Assembly (NCBI RefSeq): GCF_037975245.1 | Contig: NC_092572.1 | Location: 27,637,989 to 27,701,988, forward strand | Direction of reading: 5' to 3' | DNA from: Apostichopus japonicus | Lineage: Eukaryota > Echinodermata > Holothuroidea > Aspidochirotida > Stichopodidae | Length of the DNA: 64,000 bases | The notes under the pieces: generated by a model | The model's database searches: none | What the model saw: the letters and a program-made list of their open reading frames with translations, nothing else | Told to the model about the DNA's origin: nothing | Shown: positions 35,312 to 46,675 of the stretch, one piece after another | Numbering within the stretch: the stretch's first letter is position 1 | How the letters are laid out: the number at the start of each line of letters is the position of its first letter | Position numbers and translations under genes: made by a program

Positions 35312-35727
35312 TATGGCAAGCCATATGGGACAAACACCGTATAATATATCCGCGTACTAATACGAATATACGCGTATTAGTTCGAATATATACGCGAATT
35401 ACTTCAGACAATTGGCATGTCCTATAGCTTTCACAAACGAGTTGAGAGTGATATCACATTGTAGCCTCTCCAGGGCAATACATGAGAGACAACAGCATGA
35501 TTTAATACGTGTATATACTCGAATACACGTATTTACTGGAATTAGTATGTGTACATATTCCAGTTAATCCTCATATATATTCGAATTAATACGTGTTTAT
35601 ATTCGAATTAATACACGGATATAATGATTGGCAAATAATATGCATATATATTCGAATATATACGCGTATATATTTTAATAAATACTCGGATATATTATGC
35701 GGTGTTTGTCCCACATGGCTTGCCATA
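35312..35727. mobile_element. Foldback element 1 with nested TTCGAA/ACGCGT palindromes
   Basis: The ends are inverted repeats: TATGGCAAGCCATATGGGAC at 35312 pairs with GTCCCACATGGCTTGCCATA ending at 35727, continuing into ACAAACACCG / CGGTGTTTGT. Inside, TTCGAATATATACGCGTAT and AATTAATACG motifs recur and are themselves palindromic. No ORF; a nonautonomous hairpin transposon is the likely explanation. Confidence 0.8.
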
Positions 35728-35730
35728 TTG

Positions 35731-36064
35731 CTGACCCTGTGGGACAAATATACCATATTATGTACCCGTATCAAATCGAATATATACACGGATACTTGAT
35801 TAGCCAATCAGAAGGTCGATTTATATGGTTGTATTAAATCGAATATATACGCGTATAATTTCGAATGTATACGCGTATTAATTCAAATATATACACGTAT
35901 TATCATCTGATTTATTTCGTGTGTATATTCGAATTAATACGTGCATATATGCGATTTAAAACAACTATATAAATCGACTATCTGGTTGGGCTTATCAAAT
36001 ATTCGTGTATACATTCGAATTAATACGGGTACATAATATGGTATATTTGTCCCACAGTGTCAGC
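35731..36064. mobile_element. Foldback element 2, abutting element 1
   Basis: Ends CTGACCCTGTGGGACAAATA (35731) and TATTTGTCCCACAGTGTCAG (to about 36063) form arms that continue through TACCATATTATGTACCCGTA. The centre is built of the same ACGCGTAT and TTCGAA motifs as element 1, and both share the GTGGGACAAA terminus, so they are one family. Confidence 0.8.
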
Positions 36065-37164
36065 CTTAAATGGGAACACAATTTCCATATATCTAGTCAC
36101 TACTCGAAAGTCTACACATGAACATCTATTGTAATGGTTGCGGCATTTGTGAGCATGCGCTCATATATATATAAGCTGAATCTCTCTTTACGTGAAAGAA
36201 TCAAGCAACAACTGGTTGTCTTGTAACTATGCAATGAACACAACAATTTAATTATAAGGGTTGATTAATATTACAGTTTCTACACGGCGTTTCCAACTAA
36301 TCTATAGATAGCCGCAACCTCCGAGAGAACGTGCAGAGGAAAGAAAGAACAGAAGTTAGATGTATAAATCAGTTCGCAGGTTACTTTAATTAAACGTAAA
36401 GTTGTTTAATTCATGATCATTACGTCACGGAAGGCCCGCGCATAGCCTATATTACGCAGTAACATCAGGCCCATGTTATTGTATTGGCCGAGTTTAGTTT
36501 TAGATTGAATACGTAATGAACGCGTACCCGCTGGACCGACCGAACCGCGGAGATGCAAACATGGTTCAGATTTTTGGGACCGGTGCCATCACTAAATTCC
36601 CGGCCTAACCTTCCCTCCCCTGCCCATCAGTCCCTTTATGAACAACATGAAATAGGCCTATCTTTATAATCACTCATATAACCTGTACACCTCCATCACA
36701 AACAATAGGGCTATTGTACACATTATGGAGAAGCTATAGCCATACATACCGTATCATAGTGTTCAAGTTTGACAACTGCTGACTTTAAATGAACACTTAC
36801 TTACATCAAATCGTGTACAAAGTATACAATTCCCACGCTATGATACCACGCATTTATGAGCTCCTTCCCTGTTCTGGTTTTGGATATATTGTACTTTTGA
36901 TATATTCACATTTAGCTCTCTGCTAACCCGATATGACCTTTGACCCCCACCACAAATAATAGGTTCGCTGAACTAGTTACAGGAAATCCGCGTGTCAAAT
37001 ATAAGACCTGCATAGGCTACCTTCCTTGAGATTTTATGTTTACAAGATTTTCACCCTATTTCCCTCTGTTGACCTCAAATGACCTTTGACACTCATGAAG
37101 AAACGTACAGATCGTCTACTCACCAACTACAAGCTACACACCATATTTGAACTTCCTGCAACTT
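36065..37164. other. Intergenic, partial dispersed repeat
   Basis: Holds a fragment of the DR1-bearing repeat (about 36770-37100) with TGACCTTTGACC at 36934-36945. Nothing else recognised. Confidence 0.4.
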
Positions 37165-38025
37165 GTGCTCACTGTACAGAGGGCTATGCATTTGTACAGT
37201 ATATTTGTATGTTGTCTTGTGGCAGCAAAAGGGTGGATTAACACCTTACCTCTTCTGGGTTGCTAGGCAACTATCTTGTTCTTCCTGGAAATTAGCCCTC
37301 ACAGGAAATGAATTAAATAAAATAACCTACAGTCGTGAGGTGCGCATCCAAATGTTAATGTAAAAACACTTACTTTAACAGTCCGTTCTGGTGAGTTGGC
37401 CTGCTGGTACAGATCTTCCACGACATCAGATCTTCCACGACATCAGTATAGTTGAACAGAATAAATGGTATTATGAATGTCCGATCCCAACAATATAGTA
37501 TTCTTTAATTTATATGGAATAGTGTTCCAGGGTATCCTTTCAGTAAAATAATGTCAATTTCCTTTGTAGTAATGTCCTTTATAAGTGATGGTGTCCCAGA
37601 ATATCCTTTATTGTAAAATAATATCCTTTATAGTAAATAGTATCATTTAAAATAAATAGTGTTCCAGACTGTCAGTTGAATATATCACAACTTCCATAAA
37701 ATAATAAGGACTACAGTTACTTGAACTATGTAAATTAAGGTTTAAAACAAACTATCCAGCCATTAAAACTACGTTGTCTTCTTTTGCAACTGCCTTGCCC
37801 CAATACTCATAGCCAACTGCCTGACTCCCTATACCCCTCACCAAACTCTTTTGTTCCTATAAAATATACACACAGACCCCATTTCCTGTGAAGGCTAATT
37901 TCCAGGAAGAACAAGATAGGTGCCTAGCTACCCAGAAGAGGTAAGGCGTTAAACCACCCTTTTGCTGCCACAAGACAACATACAAATATACTGTACAAAT
38001 GCATAGCCCTCTGTACAGTGAGCAC
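37165..38025. repeat. Large inverted repeat, arms about 147 bp, loop about 570 bp
   Basis: The left arm (37165-37311) beginning GTGCTCACTGTACAGAGGGC is matched in reverse complement by the right arm (37880-38025) ending GCCCTCTGTACAGTGAGCAC, with only a few differences. The loop has short direct repeats (CACGACATCAGATCTTC twice near 37420) and TCCTTTATAGTAAATAG-like repeats. It could be a foldback transposon or a dsRNA-forming sequence. Confidence 0.85.
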
Positions 38026-38516
38026 TGTGCAGTGTACTAATAAATAAGTAAAACTGTGGTACAAAAGAAAACTTTATGTAAGAGCTGACCATCTTACAAG
38101 AACAAACAATTATGTTCAGTGGCTAACACCCTTACAATGATAAGAATGAATATCTTGATTATATGTACCTTTCATCAACTGACATCACCATACCACGTAT
38201 GAACTAAATCGGACATAGGATTGAAGAGATATTGACATTATAAGAATTTTACGTTTAGCCACACGCACTCATAAATATGCACGAGACGGTAACCACAAAC
38301 AATAGGGAAAGTATACCCATTAAGGGGCTTTTACCTACCACGCATGATATTGACTCAACTTGTGCTCCTTGGACACTTCTATGCTCCGACTTTTTCGTTT
38401 GTATGTTTCTACTTTCTGCACGTGTTTGCACATACATCCACATTCCATGTACTAGCGCGCATGGCAAAAGTGCTGTGCTGTCATATATTTCCACTTAGGG
38501 CTATACTGCACTCCGG

Positions 38517-38830
38517 TGCTGTGGCAGAGTCGAGTGGATAAAGGCGATGGCATTTGAAGAAATGTGGCTTAGCAATCGGGAGGTTCGGGGTTCGATTCCC
38601 GGGCGGGTCGTAGTAAGGCGGGTTTTCATCCAAGAGCAACCTACGGTTTCCCCATCTGAAATGACTCTAACTTGAAAACAATTCAAAACTTTTGAGTGAA
38701 AGTGTTGAATTGGAAACCTGTAATCCATTAGCCCTCGCAGGATTCTCCCATATTCGTGGTCGCTAAAACCATGGAGTTCTTCTAACTCCATGCTTAAACG
38801 TCGTAAATAACTGTCTGATAATGGTTAGAT
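38517..38830 (+). mobile_element. tRNA-derived SINE
   Basis: The 5-prime region resembles a tRNA gene of the Leu/Ser type: an A-box-like TGGCAGAGTCGAGTGGATAA and a clear B box GGTTCGATTCC (about 38589-38602). It continues into a non-tRNA body (AGGCGGGTTTTCATCCAAGA, CTACGGTTTCCCCATCTGAA). A diverged second copy lies at 45066. RNA polymerase III promoters make it a SINE rather than a functional tRNA. Confidence 0.8.
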
Positions 38831-38856
38831 CGAAGCCGAGATCAGAGCTGAGGCTG

Positions 38857-39185
38857 ATGACTAGGCCTAGGTAGCCTTCGCTATACGTTATAAAAGTAAG
38901 AAATATGACCAGGCTTCATTTGCATATTTAAGGCCAGGGTCATTTCTTGATCGAACATGACTAGGTAGCCTCGGCTATACTATAACGTTATAAAAGTAAG
39001 GCCTATAACCAGGCTTCATTTGCTATTTAAGGCCAGGGTCATCTCAATAAGACTGTCGCTAGCCAGGTTAGGCCTCGACGCCTAACGTTACCAACGCTAG
39101 ACCAAATATTTCTTGATCGAACAGGACTAGGTAGCCTTGGCTATACTATAACGTTATAAAAGTAAGACCTATAACCAGGCTATGC
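38857..39185 (+). repeat. Three-copy degenerate tandem repeat
   Basis: GACTAGGTAGCCT(T/C)(C/G)GCTATAC and ACGTTATAAAAGTAAG followed by ACCAGGCTTCATTTGC occur around 38860, 38958 and 39126, with TTTCTTGATCGAACA preceding the later copies. No ORF. Flanking 39186-40400 shows nothing else except C and G runs. Confidence 0.8.
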
Positions 39186-42100
39186 GATACCAAGGCATAC
39201 CCGATACGGCACACATTTACATTTTAGTATTCACTAGGTTATTGTTTGATTGAACTTTTGGAGGCCGTTCTAACTTTATAGTTGTAACGTGTGGTATTCC
39301 ACAATTGCCTACCAATTATAGGGCCATCTAGACCTATACCTGCAAATGTTAAACTAGGAGAAGGGTTCCGAGAAGTCTGTTGTTGGTGTATTGGGACCCG
39401 TCCCACTCCCGGGGATGGCGCGAACTCAAAGCAAGCTAAAGCTAGGTTGCAACACTTCAGTTAGTCAACATTTTTATTCTACTATATATGTCTAGCTAGG
39501 AATACTGAACATTGCTCTGAATTAGAACACAAATGTTTTTGAAAGAACTGAAGGGGCCTCTTGCTAGCCCATAGGCCAGATTTAGCCTGCTTAGTTTAAG
39601 GGCACTAGGCGATTCCTGTATCTGTCTTGCACTGAGTGCCCTAACCCTAATTATATTGCTGGATCTAAAGGTTGCGCAATTGAGACGGAAATTTACAAGA
39701 AAAACAGTGTTGACATTTTCGGGTCCCCACAATTTGCGGCGCCTAAGACAAGTGACCTGAAATCTAGCTCTTAACTTCAGCCATTGAACTGTAGGATATA
39801 GTCAGCATTTCTGTTTGAAGACGAGCTTAGCAGAATCTAGCAATAAAACTGCGGCCTGTTTCTAACTGTTACTATAGAACCAACAACTTCCTAAAGTTAG
39901 GCCTGGGGTCTTGCCAGATAACGTAATTAAATCCTGTATTTTATGTTGGCATTTCATTGTTAGCCCCTATATCAGTACCCCATGTTTTATCTAAGAATAT
40001 TGAGGCACTGTGAACTTACGTATATATACCAGGGCCTGTTTTAGGGGAATCGCGGCCCCTAGTCCCTACACGGTCCAATCATTCAGTTCATGCCCCCCCC
40101 CCCTCTCTCTCCAGTAGGTACCATTTTGGCATGTTAAACAAAAAATGATAATTCAAAACTTAACAATTAATTTACACCTAAATCCCCCGAATGGCGTCCC
40201 CTCAGCATACATCGGCTATGGCTCATAGCAGAATGTCCTAGCGTGCCTGCATATCTTCATTACCTGTGTAAAACAGTGAAAAAAGCAAAGCTTAAAGACT
40301 AACGTCAAGTCCTCTCTTTCCTCCTACAAAGTGATTTTACCGAATATTAATTCTATTTGACCTTCTTTTCCTTGGAGGGGGGGGGGGGGGATTATTAAAA
40401 CATGAGAAGGCCTGCAACTTACAAGATCTGAGAAGTGCAATTTCCGGAAATTTAGGAGGTATTTTTGGCAAACAATTTCGGGGCTACGCTACGCGCCAAG
40501 CGATGGCGGCGCTCTGCTTCGATAGTATCATGATCAGCATGACAGTACTATCTCAGCGGACCATCATGGTCCCTTTTGGGAAATGGCCCATCCACTTAAC
40601 ATTTCTTTCAAAAGGCCCTGGTATATACGCCCATCAAGGTACCGCTATGTAACATTTGGACGATACATGTTTATCGATGTTCCTCAAATACTCCCTAGGG
40701 GTTCTACCCAGGCTGCGGTCTTTGATTGTGTTGCAATATAGCAGTATTAATATCAAATGCACTCATGTCCTATAACTACATGTCTTCTAATGAACGAAAT
40801 CAAAATCTAGTTACATATGCAAAACCCTAAGATATACATTGGAACCTGCATGATTTACTAAGGAAACTATTTGTTACTGAAAGTGGCAGGACGTAGTTTT
40901 CAACAGTTCGTCTCTATTAGGAGAATATGTCGAGCAACGAAAATAATGAAGATCAAATATAATTTAAAAACGTCCCCGTTAATGTTAATCAATAAGGGCG
41001 TGTCTTTGCTCAATCGAACATTTCGTTGGAATAATTTTTTATCGGATTCCTTGATAATCGTGTTATTAAAATGCATAAATACGTTACTTTAGACGAGTTA
41101 CACAAAAGATGAAAAGAGAAACCCTTTCTTTCTCTTTTTTCTTTAATCTCCAATTATCCATTCAATCTATCTTCTTTCATTACATACAGTAGTGTTGTGT
41201 AATCGTCTTGAGTACTAAACACTTTTCAAAGTAATGACAATATGAGAACATGACTAAAACGAGACCTACACACCCAAGAGCTATTAACATAAACAATAAT
41301 CATAGATTAAAGTCAAGTATCCATACACTTGTACATGCAATTAAAAACGACACTGACTGCAGGGTTTCAATGCGTGGTCAGTGCTAAAACACCTAGAAAT
41401 ACCAAATATTAAAATTAAGTTTGAATACTTAAGTAACAGCCTGACAAATTTTGTGCAAAATCTGAAAAAAAAGTCAGTTATAATTTTGCAACATAAATCT
41501 AATGTCGTTGCTCCTGACATTTCCATATATTACATTTTCTGGTACCTATGCTTTCCTTCAAAGAACAATGTTTATTTAAATGAGTGGTAGCAAATACCAG
41601 TAGCAAACATTGTAGCTTACATACCTGGAAGGAGCCTTTACATATAACATTGGTATACTCTGTCCTGGTGCAAGAATATTTGTAGAGTTAAAATGGGAAT
41701 CAGTTTGATAAAATGTCTTTAGTTAATCTTGCCTTTTTTGTATCTGACCAATTCAAAAATATCTGTTGCACCATATTAAAATTTCTTATTACTAGTATGA
41801 AATAATCACGATTACAAGTATTGGATAATGCATACTGTAAGTAACTTTTACTTCAGATAAGAAAACATAACTTGGCAAGTTTGTTACATGATATTAACTC
41901 TGATAAGTAACAACCAAAAATATTGCGCAGGGTTGTGTCACAAACAACATGGCAGTAAAAAGATTTCTAAACCATCAGTAAAATCAGCAACTTTCCATAG
42001 TTTCCTCACGTTTGCCGGCTCAACTAAATGGAAACTTAGAATTATATTTCTTGGCAGTTTACATATATTAAAGCTCTTCCCCAACCCCCCCGACTGTCTA

Positions 42101-42640
42101 TTTGTCAAACTGTACAATCGTTGGGAGACTGCTACGACAACACCAGCTTCATTGTTGGGTTTCATATCCTTTGTGCAGGGCTTCAAGGACTCATAATATA
42201 CAGTAGCGGTCTAACACTTTTTGAGTTATGTACTGACAGAATGTTTAAATATTTATAAACTGTCCGTTTATGCCTTTGACCTCTTTGTGCTAATTACCCA
42301 TCATACTCAAAAATATGTGTCAAGATTATATTATAATTTTATTCCGTACCTAAAGAATACATTACACCTATAAACTAAACCAAACTCTGTGAATATACCA
42401 TCTTGCATAGATGTGTTTCGCACCTCTCAAGACTTAACAAATCATAAAACATCAAATTATTCCACCACACCCTGTTCTTCAAATTATCACAGAACAAACG
42501 CCAAACTCATACATGCCTTTAACAAACAATCACCAAGTAATTAAAATTGTTTTCATAATCTATACTTGTCCTGCTAATGTCCTTCAAAGCGCTTTACAGT
42601 AACAGCAGTATGATTATATCCTGTCTCTATCAGAAAAAGG
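39186..42640. other. Intergenic
   Basis: No exon recognised on either strand. Contains a 14-base G run at 40377-40390 and an overlapping pair of 80-100 codon frames near 41890-42196 with no recognisable domain, which I take as chance. Confidence 0.4.
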
Positions 42641-42644
42641 TGAC

Positions 42645-42880
42645 GAATTGTTCATACTGTCAGTACGAGTTTTTTGAGGCATGATATGGTAGGACAGTAT
42701 AGAGTGATATTAGTATTAGAATCAGATAAAGGCTAGGAATTGCTTCAACTGTCAGTACGAGCGCATTGAATCATGATATGGTAGGACAGTAAAGAGTGGT
42801 ACTAGCATTAGAATCAAATGTAGGTTAGGAACTTTTCATTCTGTCAGTAATAGTGCTTTGAAGCTTCACGTCGGTATAAA
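42645..42880 (+). repeat. Three-copy 95-110 bp tandem repeat
   Basis: CTGTCAGTACGAG recurs near 42658 and 42750 with a diverged third copy near 42840; each copy continues into CATGATATGGTAGGACAGTA and TAGAATCAGATAAAGG-like sequence. A related single copy occurs at about 60880-60950 (CTGTTAGTACGAGAGC then GGGACATGACAGTACAG), so it is also dispersed. Confidence 0.8.
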
Positions 42881-43469
42881 ATATAGAGTGGTATCAGAAC
42901 AAAAAAGTTATCCCCACTGGCTTAACACAGTAGAGGATGCATATACGCAGTTAAAAATTAAACTAACCATACGAACATGCATACTCACATCAAGCATAAT
43001 AAAATATCTGAATTGCTCACCTTTATCTCCAAAGATCATGGAAAGTATTATGGCATACCACATACACGTATATTAGCAACGTTATGTAATTTAGAAGAGA
43101 GTGGTTGATTTTGAGAGTTGGAGACTCAGGTTGTTTCCCTGTCTATGCACCAACCACTGCAAATCTGTCACAACCTTTCCATTCAAGGCAGTTGATTGTT
43201 TTCCATTTCATTCCATTGTTTTCAATTCCTTTCCATTCAAGGCAGTTGATATGTTTCTTAAATTCTTTTCTTCAATTTGTCAGCATCTTAAAACTTGCTA
43301 GTAATAACTTTTGAAACTTTCCATTTATTTCCTGTCTTGGAGTATTACATTTGAGTTCAACACACTGAAACCAAACACACGTAGCAATACATATATATTC
43401 ACATTTCCCAAACAGGAGACAGTACCATGCCAAAATAAACAGCCATATGACAGCTATGATCTCCAGTCA

Positions 43470-43511
43470 GTTGCACCAGGGAGTTGTTATAGAACGACTC
43501 CCTGGTTGCAC
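43470..43511. repeat. Short perfect-stem hairpin
   Basis: GTTGCACCAGGGAGTTGTTA and GAACGACTCCCTGGTTGCAC pair almost fully. Related hairpins occur at 58828-58849 and 59147-59190, sharing the core CCAGGGAGTTGTTATGGAAC. Confidence 0.75.
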
Positions 43512-45065
43512 ACAGCAATTCCACAAACATCCTTTACTTCACAATACAGTCACCGTGCATCGATCTGAATTCTGAAATAAAGACCTATTAAAATAATCCA
43601 TAATGTCATAAATGAATGTCAACATAAGGTCTAAAAAGATGTTTCATATAGAATATGTCAAAGAACAAAAGAGTTTGAATCTACCGCTAACCCCACCCTA
43701 TAAACGAAAGATACATATAAAAATATACATTGCACTTCAAGGTGTTGACAAACTTGCTTCAACAATGTAATTGGATTTCTTGGCGAGAAACTAACTGATT
43801 AAAAAGTACAATGTAGAAGACAATGTATGGAGAAAGTCTTATACAGGAAATAAAATTTCTGAAAATGTCTGCTCAATTGTTATTTAAGCTGATGACAATT
43901 CTTGGTTACATAGATCTAGAGTCTTTCCGATCATATCATATTAGATGCCAGGGCTCGATATCTTTTACAAATTGCAAATCAATTCATGAGCAAAAGGATT
44001 ACCTACGGAATAATTCTTAGTATCTCACCTTACTCAAATAGAGGTAATAGTATGTTACAAACTAACACTAACACTATCACCAGTACGCTGACCTCATTTA
44101 GCATGCCAATAAGACTCAAAATAACTTTCATGGAAGCACTGACCACCCACGTTATTATTATATATGGAAAAGTCTAAAATTGTTTCAATGAAGGAGACGC
44201 TTTGATAGTGACTGTCAAATTTTTGTTGAAGTTTCCACACAACTGATAATTAGCTGACATTTTATCGGGGTGGCCAGATGTCTGGAAATAGGACAGACAG
44301 GCTGTCAATTCAGTGCACTGTCCTCCATCTGGCATGACAGCTCTCCTAACACCTGCATGTTTGGCTTTATCGGTGAATTGTGGCTAGAAATCAGCTACAT
44401 AAATATATTAACTGTTATATTGTGCTCCTTCCTTGTCAAAAGTGTATGTTTTAATGATGGTTAGTTTTGTAGCTCTTGAACAAAAACAATTTCAATTAAT
44501 TCATGTAGGCATCTCCCTTTAATATTGTAAAACATAAATTATGATGAAGGTCTTAATTGGCAACATTTTAATCTTTAAACATTACAAGTTCAACCTGGTT
44601 AGCCATCACTTGGTTTATACCCGGAAAAAACGTTGATTTCCCGGGTATCACATGATCTACGAAGTATCCAAAGCTGTCTTCCTTATCTTAGCTAATGAAG
44701 CAGCTGCAGCAGGAATAAACACAATTCACCAAGGAGCTTGAGGGGTAGGTAAGAGAGATTTCAACTTCAAGGACTTTTAAGTCCCAGTAAAGAGGTCTTC
44801 CATTTGCCTACTTTCCTATTTTCGAGACGCTGTGCAAAATATGTAAATAATAGATATAGTCTGTATAAAGCCTGTAGGCAAGCATTACTACACAGTTACT
44901 TGCTTTCAAATCATGGCAGCAAAGCTTAAGGCATAGTGATTCATATTGCAGAGGTTTGCCAAACATGATATTTTGAATAGAACGTGCAGAGAGTTTATAA
45001 TCTATCTTCCAATAGGGCAATCTATGAACCTTATTCTCAAACTGCCCTTAACACAACATGTAGTG
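43512..45065. other. Intergenic
   Basis: AT-rich, no exon or repeat recognised apart from short inverted CCCGG pairs near 44620-44646. Confidence 0.35.
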
Positions 45066-45355
45066 TGGCCATGTGCTGTGCTGTTGCCGAGTGGATAATG
45101 GAAGTGGCATTTGAAGCAAAAAGGCTTAGCATTATAGCATTAGGGAGCTTCCGGGATTGATACCCTTCCGGGTCATAGTGAGATGGGTTTTTCATCCAAG
45201 AGCAATCTAAAGTTTCCCATCTGAAATTTGAGTTAAAATGTTTAAATTGAAGCCATCCGATGTGTAAGTTGTAATACATAAGCCCTGGAGGGTTTCTCTC
45301 TCATTTGTGTCACCTCCAGTGACAAGTCTGCATCTTGCTTAGATTTAACCACTTG
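45066..45355 (+). mobile_element. Diverged tRNA-derived SINE, second copy
   Basis: Aligns with the SINE at 38517: TTGCCGAGTGGATAATGGAA, GTGGCATTTGAAGCAAAAAG, a decayed B box GGGATTGATACCC, then GGGTTTTTCATCCAAGAGCA and TTTCCCATCTGAAATTTGAG. It keeps the same orientation. Confidence 0.75.
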
Positions 45356-46598
45356 ACTTCACTTAAATCTCAATAAAGAACACTAATTCTCATTTATAAC
45401 CTGACAGCAAAGCTTCCTGACCCAATATCCTCATGAAATCATCCACCTCATAACTAAGGAATTCCCCTTAGAAATTGTTAATGGCTCTTCAGCTACACCC
45501 AAAACCAACAGAGGGCACTGACACATCGGTCCTATCTAGTTCAATCCAGTTCACGTGAAAATCTGCACGATCTTTGATTGTCTCAGATCATAACGGTACT
45601 GTGAGTTTAATCATAGTAGTATACACAATTTCGATTGTACTAATTACAGAAGAGTTATCTGGAAACATGCTTTGTAAGTATTAAAGTCAAACTTAATTGT
45701 TTACACACATTAACTTGTTCTTACTAAAGCACTTTTTGTTCGGCCAAGTGAAACCTTAACAAGACAATCACCCAGTGTTAAATCCAGCATAAATAGATTG
45801 CTTAGGATTTCAAAGATGTGTATTAACATTAAAGATAACATTCATTAAGACGAATCCACATTGCTGACGATCCACATTAAATACACTCAACCTCTACACA
45901 GTATTGCAAGCTGCTGTCCACTTAAAGCAGATTTTTGTATTTTGTCTTTGTTTTCCCACCCTTTTGAGATGTTCGTCAAGTTTTTTTACATGAACTCATC
46001 ACAAAACAGCAAACTAAGATATTAGCCAAGTTTAATCCCCTGCCAACAGCATTCATTGGCAAGTAATTACGGAATATCCTCCGACAAATTCCTCATTTAA
46101 AATGAATCGACGCAGTTCCCCAAATCCACTAGTTTGAAATTGTTCGACTTATATTCCACATTTGAAGTTAGATTTGAATAGATAAGGTAGTTATGTATGT
46201 CTTTATGCCAATGAGGTTGAGAAAATCACAGAAAAGTATGCAAAGAGCTGCTTTAAGTGCAAGACATAATACAAATTATGTGAAACTTGCTCTTGACTAC
46301 AAGATAATCACAAGATCATGAATGATCATCACGTGATCAGCTGCTTCAAAATAAACCAAAGTAAATCCATTCAAAAATACCATCTTACTACACTTTGAAA
46401 GACGTCATTTTCAGTCTCTTCCCTCTAAAAGAGAAGCAAAAACTGGCTGAAACAGGTGCATCTTTCGGCATTTTTAAGTGCTTCAAACAGTGCCACGTTT
46501 TTCAGCTCCAGAGAGATGGCTGTTGGCTTCATTTGTTACACCTGAGGTCATCCTCTATTATCAAATGTCAAAGTTCAAACAATTACCCAGATAAGATG
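45356..46598. other. Region downstream of ZDHHC stop codon
   Basis: Probably holds the 3-prime UTR of the minus-strand palmitoyltransferase just left of 46599. No other gene recognised. Confidence 0.35.
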
Positions 46599-46675
46599 TC
46601 ATACATCATATCCAGGTGGTGTCAGTAAAGGGTATCTGGTGGTACGGCAAGGTAACAACCAACAGTAAATAGGAC
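46599..46675 (-). CDS. ZDHHC3/7: ZDHHC terminal exon
   Basis: A 77-base coding part after a TTTCTTTCAG acceptor. Encodes PIYCWLLPCRTTRYPLLTPP and GYDV before TGA. The aromatic W-L-x-P run after VFGKG matches the family, as does a short hydrophobic C-terminus. Confidence 0.78.

Noticed and set aside
38530-38605. Functional tRNA gene
   Set aside because: The B box is good, but the anticodon arm is not well formed and the unit continues as a repeat body shared with 45066, so SINE.
41888-42196. 102-codon plus-strand frame and its antisense frame
   Set aside because: No domain, poor start context and no splice signals; overlapping frames on both strands are typical of chance.
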